DNA from: UBA8403 sp964455155
Lineage (GTDB): Bacteria > Bacteroidota > Bacteroidia > Cytophagales > Amoebophilaceae
Assembly (NCBI GenBank): GCA_964455155.1
Contig: CAYVYH010000026.1
Location: 1-10,642 of the forward strand
Length of the DNA: 10,642 nt
Direction of reading: 5' to 3'
In this document: positions 7,475 through 10,642 of the stretch, piece after piece
How the letters are laid out: every line of letters begins with the position of its first letter
Position numbering within the stretch: position 1 is the first letter of the stretch
Position numbers and translations under genes: made by a program
Notes under the pieces: generated by a model
Told to the model about the DNA's origin: nothing
Seen by the model: the letters and a program-made list of their open reading frames with translations, nothing else
Databases searched by the model: none

Positions 7475-8356
7475 TTAAGAAGCTTTTTTGTAATTGTAAT
7501 GGTAAAAATACAGGGAAGCCTGCCCGGCTGTTTGTTCGACTTCTTTCAGTGTTACGTAGCTGACCGCGGCGTCATTATATAACTTCCACTGCCCATTTCG
7601 TTGAATGTAAGCTACATAATGGCCACTAGTTGCTGAGCCAGAATGTACTATGAAACCAACCAACTGACATGCCATGGCTTGGGATAGTGATGGAAGTTGT
7701 TGTGCTGTGACTGTTAGGCTTAACACTTTTTTTACGTTTGTATCCGACTTAGTGCCGTTGCTGTTCCTATCAACTTTGATGGGTACTATGTTATTACGAA
7801 GGTTTTCTGGCGTAATTACATGCGATGAGTCATTGAATAGTTGTAGCATCTCCGGTTCCTCACTACCATGAGAAGATCGTATGCCTAGTGTTACATACGC
7901 AGCATTCAACGTAGCGTCTACTTCAGGCAAACCAAGGTGCCACCAAATAAGATCCATACATTCATCCGCACTTTCTTGTTTGGTTCCTCTCAATTTGCCG
8001 TTGGCAACCTCCAACAAAGCCGTATAAAACGCCTCGGCTTCTTTCCTGGTAACGTAATTTTCGTCATCTCTAATTTTGTCCACAATGGCTCTCCCCGCTT
8101 GAGCCAGGGCTCCTCCATGCTCCTCCTCGAATATATCAGGATACAGTTTGGCGATAATTTGCAGCACGGCATTCATATAACAAGTATTGTGCAAGTTGGG
8201 TATGCCCCCTGGATGAGGAGCAACTAGCTCCCTGCCACAACCTTGACAACTCTCTAGCAACAAGAGTGCGATACACGTACAGAACGTCGCTATCAATGAC
8301 CTTCTGACTTGGTTTATACTCAAAAGTGAATACCCGTAACAGATGATTGTAAGCAA
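7475..8356 (-). CDS. USP-like deubiquitinase, predicted lipoprotein
   Basis: This resembles eukaryotic ubiquitin-specific proteases (peptidase C19), which remove ubiquitin from proteins. The Cys box is GGIPNLHNTCYMNAVLQ at about 50-66 (catalytic Cys59, oxyanion Asn54 in N-x-x-NTCYMN). The His box is GFIVHSGSATSGHYVAYIQ at 234-252 (His246), then QWKLYNDAAV, with Asn261 at the catalytic Asp/Asn position. The fold is compact, without the CxxC zinc-finger pairs of many animal USPs. Residues 20-37 form a hydrophobic signal ending LLLLESC, a plausible lipobox (lipid on Cys37), so the enzyme may be exported and membrane-attached. Start choice is uncertain. TTG 8356 leaves almost no leader after the candidate promoter, whereas TTG 8323 gives a tidier 25-residue signal. 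Bacteria have no ubiquitin, so action on host proteins is inferred. USP-like proteins are known from Amoebophilus and Cardinium. Confidence 0.85.
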   Translation of the reverse strand: MLTIICYGYSLLSINQVRRSLIATFCTCIALLLLESCQGCGRELVAPHPGGIPNLHNTCYMNAVLQIIAKLYPDIFEEEHGGALAQAGRAIVDKIRDDENYVTRKEAEAFYTALLEVANGKLRGTKQESADECMDLIWWHLGLPEVDATLNAAYVTLGIRSSHGSEEPEMLQLFNDSSHVITPENLRNNIVPIKVDRNSNGTKSDTNVKKVLSLTVTAQQLPSLSQAMACQLVGFIVHSGSATSGHYVAYIQRNGQWKLYNDAAVSYVTLKEVEQTAGQASLYFYHYNYKKAS

Positions 8357-8534
8357 TTTTGACCGTACAAATGTATGTATAAATCATACGGCTATCATCA
8401 AAATATGTAAACCAACAAGTAGTATCTTGGCTACTTAGAACAGACCGCAACACAGCCGACAGTCTCTCTAGAAAGAAGCGGTAGGCAAAGATCTCAAACC
8501 ACTTGGTGCCGTTATGGACATAAAATTTTGCCAC
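8357..8534 (-). other. Open, coding-like stretch between usp and nuoL, unidentified
   Basis: On the minus strand a frame beginning GTG at 8534 stays open through this gap and on into the USP-like gene in another frame (to 8136). The part outside known genes translates to an aromatic-rich sequence with KWFEIFAYRFFLERL and CWFTYFDDSRMIYTYICTV. That texture looks more like protein than noise, but I recognise no family. The GTG lies two bases from the nuoL start on the opposite strand. It could be a remnant of a gene truncated when the USP-like gene was placed beside it, a real small gene, or a chance open frame. Confidence 0.25.
8368..8401 (-). promoter_or_regulatory. Candidate Bacteroidota promoter for the USP-like/ruvC unit
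   Basis: On the minus strand TACATTTG (8375-8368) matches the Bacteroidota -7 element TAnnTTTG exactly, with TTG at 8401-8399 as a possible -33 element. The 23-base spacing is a little longer than the usual 19-21. Transcription would begin near 8361, only a few bases before TTG 8356 but about 38 bases before TTG 8323, which favours the later start for the USP-like gene. Confidence 0.4.
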
Positions 8535-8535
8535 T

Positions 8536-10542
8536 TTGACTTTCTTTCAATATCTCTTTGACCTACTTGTCAATTATCTGCCATTCATTGTCGGAGCGTT
8601 GCCGCTGATGTCTGCCATGGTAGTAGAACTGGGCAATAAACGACGACCCTGGTACTGGATCGATACTTGGCTCCTTGCACTGGCCATGCTACTGAGTGGA
8701 TACTTGCTGGTGCTTACCTGCCAAGGAACTACCTGGCACAGAGCCCTTACTTGGTTCCATATACCAGGAAGTACCCTGACTTTGGTACTGAGTTGGCATA
8801 CGGACTTCACAGTCTCAGTGATGGTGAGCCTCACTACCATAGTCAACTTTTTTACCCACCTCTACGCCTGTGTCTACATACAGACTGACCGCCGTCGCTA
8901 CTCGGTGCTTATGGGGAGCTTTGTCAGTGCTATGCTAAGCTTCTTGATGGCAGAGAGCCTAATTACTCGCTTCATAAGCTGGGAGCTGATAAGCTTGGGC
9001 TCTTATCTACTGATCAGTTTTTGGTATCAGGAAGAAGCTGCTTCCAGAAATGGTACCCGGGTGTGGCTGATCAACCACATAGGAAGCATGAGCCTATTGA
9101 TAGGTATCCTCATCATAGGCAGCGAGTTAGGTAGTTTTGACTTGGCTGAACTAGCTGTATTGTCTAAAGATGCTCACCGTGATAATAACTGGCTAGTAGT
9201 GGCAAAATGCTGTCTACTAGGAGGTATCTGTACCAAGTCAGCACAGTTTCCTTGGTTCAGTTGGCTACCTAGTGCTATGACTGCACCCATACCTACCTCT
9301 GCCCTAATACACTCAGCTACATTAGTGGGCGCTGGAGTATATCTATTAGTCAGTTTAGTACCCATCTTGGATACCGCAACGCTCACATGGGTAGCCTATT
9401 TAGGGAGCATCACGGCTTTTATGGGTTCTTGTGCAGCCTTGACACAGAGACATATCAAACAGGTACTGGTCTATTCTACCATCTCACAACTGGGTTATGC
9501 GGTAATGGTCGTGGGCGTGGGGGCAAGTGGTGTAGGGCTATTCCACTTTGTCATTCATGCTTTTTGCAAAGCCTGTTTATTCCTTTGTGTGGGGGCTGTA
9601 TCACATTTCTTGCTTGAGCTAGACAAAGGAGACAATATGCAGCATATGGGGGGCCTGCGCAAGGCATTGCCGGGAGTTTTCTGTGCTTATCTCATGGCGG
9701 CTTTTTCGTTGATAGGTATACCAGGATTGGCTGGATCATTATCCAAAGAAGCAATTCTTGCTTGCACCTTGTCTTGGGCACACCAACAAGGCCTCACTAA
9801 CGGCTTCTTAGGTTACTTAGTGCCTGTGCTGGTATTGCTCTCTTATTCTCTAGGAATTGTCTATATGGGACGTCAATGTTATCTGGTTTTTATGGGCACC
9901 CCTCGATGGTCACACAAACCAGCACCAAGTATACCATATCGCACGCCGTGGTTAATGCAAATTAGTATGTTTGCTCTAGCTTTGTGTTCGCTTAGTTTCT
10001 GGTACGGTCCGCTAGCAGGCGATATGCGGGACAACTGGCTATTGCAGCGGCTAACACACACACACCTCTTGCCGGCTACGGTGCCCATCGCTACCACATT
10101 ACAACAGGGAGTGACACTCGCCTCGACCATCATGATAGCTTTAGGAGTACTCTTTTTAGCTATCTGGAAATGGAAAAGTCCCGCCACTTTCCTCCTCCCT
10201 CCTACCAGACTATTACTTCATGGGTGGTATTTAGAAGAACTCGCCAACATCGCAGTAAGGGGAGTACTGTATTTAAGCAGACGAGTAGCACAGCTGGACC
10301 AACAGATCAACGGTTGGGTGCGTGGTATAGGTGTCGGTTACATAGCACTAAGCAACCTAGCTGAATGGCTGGACCGTAGGCTATTGGGAAGCATTGTCTC
10401 GCTGATTGCCTCAGTACCTCAATACGTTGGCAAAGTGCATCGCACCACACAAAAAGGTAATTTGCAGTATGTCCTGCTATGGGTATGTATCGGCATTGGA
10501 CTTGTTTTTTCGGGTATCTATTGGTTTACACGGGGTGTGTAG
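8536..10542 (+). CDS. nuoL: NADH-quinone oxidoreductase subunit L
   Basis: NuoL is the distal antiporter-like proton channel of complex I in the inner membrane. The 668 residues are almost entirely hydrophobic helices, with the C-terminal lateral-helix region (about 555-668, starting WYLEELANIAVRGVL) that marks NuoL rather than NuoM or NuoN. Core motifs are ISWELISLGSYLLISFW (Glu150, E. coli E144), TKSAQFPWFSWLP (Lys234, E. coli K229), ALIHSATLVGAGVYL, VLVYSTISQLGY (Lys309 just upstream), HAFCKACLFLCVGAV (His341, Lys345) and GSLSKEAIL (Lys404, E. coli K399). Two usually acidic sites are not: NRIGD is NHIGS (Ser184, near E. coli D178), and WLPDAM is WLPSAM (Ser246). The start is TTG 8536: TAA lies at 8521-8523 in frame, and the next ATG (8608) would remove the first helix. 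nuoK is about 3.5 kb upstream and nuoM is not seen. Confidence 0.93.
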   Translation: MTFFQYLFDLLVNYLPFIVGALPLMSAMVVELGNKRRPWYWIDTWLLALAMLLSGYLLVLTCQGTTWHRALTWFHIPGSTLTLVLSWHTDFTVSVMVSLTTIVNFFTHLYACVYIQTDRRRYSVLMGSFVSAMLSFLMAESLITRFISWELISLGSYLLISFWYQEEAASRNGTRVWLINHIGSMSLLIGILIIGSELGSFDLAELAVLSKDAHRDNNWLVVAKCCLLGGICTKSAQFPWFSWLPSAMTAPIPTSALIHSATLVGAGVYLLVSLVPILDTATLTWVAYLGSITAFMGSCAALTQRHIKQVLVYSTISQLGYAVMVVGVGASGVGLFHFVIHAFCKACLFLCVGAVSHFLLELDKGDNMQHMGGLRKALPGVFCAYLMAAFSLIGIPGLAGSLSKEAILACTLSWAHQQGLTNGFLGYLVPVLVLLSYSLGIVYMGRQCYLVFMGTPRWSHKPAPSIPYRTPWLMQISMFALALCSLSFWYGPLAGDMRDNWLLQRLTHTHLLPATVPIATTLQQGVTLASTIMIALGVLFLAIWKWKSPATFLLPPTRLLLHGWYLEELANIAVRGVLYLSRRVAQLDQQINGWVRGIGVGYIALSNLAEWLDRRLLGSIVSLIASVPQYVGKVHRTTQKGNLQYVLLWVCIGIGLVFSGIYWFTRGV

Positions 10543-10642
10543 TGACACACAAATAAAGAGACCTTTGCGTGGTTAATTGACGAGTTAAGATACATTTCAA
10601 TAGCACGATGCGGTTGCCTATTGCTTTATGGACACGTACCAC
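10543..10642. other. Window tail after nuoL, no certain feature
   Basis: No terminator-like hairpin follows the nuoL stop. An ATG at 10608 opens a plus-strand frame (MRLPIALWTRT) that runs off the edge. It does not clearly resemble the start of nuoM, and a minus-strand frame from the edge is equally open. Confidence 0.3.

Noticed and set aside
7674..8227. Plus-strand frames opposite the USP-like gene
   Set aside because: They are antisense to conserved protein sequence and carry no recognisable motif or start signal.
8136..8356. Continuation of the minus-strand 8534 frame over the USP-like N-terminus
   Set aside because: This part overlaps the signal and Cys-box region of the well-supported USP-like gene in another frame, so it is treated as a shadow.
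10577..10610. Promoter-like TTG and TACATTTC before ATG 10608
   Set aside because: The last base departs from TAnnTTTG and the spacing of 11 is far too short.
1..10642. tRNA genes, CRISPR arrays, transposase genes or IS ends
   Set aside because: No cloverleaf with a T-loop signature, no regularly spaced repeats and no transposase-like frame was seen on either strand by eye.

Overview
The window looks like chromosomal DNA of a Bacteroidota bacterium that lives in or on a eukaryotic host, most likely a relative of the Amoebophilaceae (the Amoebophilus/Cardinium group). Four things point this way. Bacteroidota-style Ung, PolX, M3 peptidase and a small membrane protein with a DGWKKAVIMSELIRP-type tail are present. 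Clear Shine-Dalgarno sites are mostly absent. A TAnnTTTG promoter element can be seen. Most tellingly, there is a ubiquitin-specific-protease-like (USP) lipoprotein, a host-type enzyme known from that group. The placement is inference: no rRNA or marker tree is available here, and by eye the base composition is less AT-rich than the Amoebophilus and Cardinium genomes I know of.

Layout. Positions 1-750 carry decayed coding pieces on the minus strand: a phosphorylase-like remnant and a DUF2797-like remnant in several frames. Next come three plus-strand housekeeping genes: ung (832-1494), polX (1602-3323) and nadK (3320-4195), the last two sharing an ATGA overlap. A structured 133-base gap with a hairpin and an 8-base tandem duplication leads to a small anchored protein of unknown function (4329-4694). 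That gene overlaps nuoK (4687-4998), and an M3 oligoendopeptidase follows (5041-6768). Convergent to it on the minus strand lies a two-gene unit, a USP-like deubiquitinase lipoprotein followed 12 bases later by ruvC. nuoL (8536-10542) then starts divergently from the USP gene. The last 100 bases hold nothing certain.

How the genes fit together. Ung, PolX and RuvC are DNA repair and recombination enzymes. NadK makes NADP. NuoK and NuoL are proton-pumping membrane subunits of complex I, normally adjacent in one operon but here about 3.5 kb apart with unrelated genes between, which suggests rearrangement. The USP-like protein is the best candidate for a host-interaction function. It has the catalytic Cys, His and Asn boxes of the family and a lipoprotein-type signal. 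Two other proteins keep their overall architecture but have changes at functional residues: PolX in its polymerase acids, and NuoL at two usually acidic positions.
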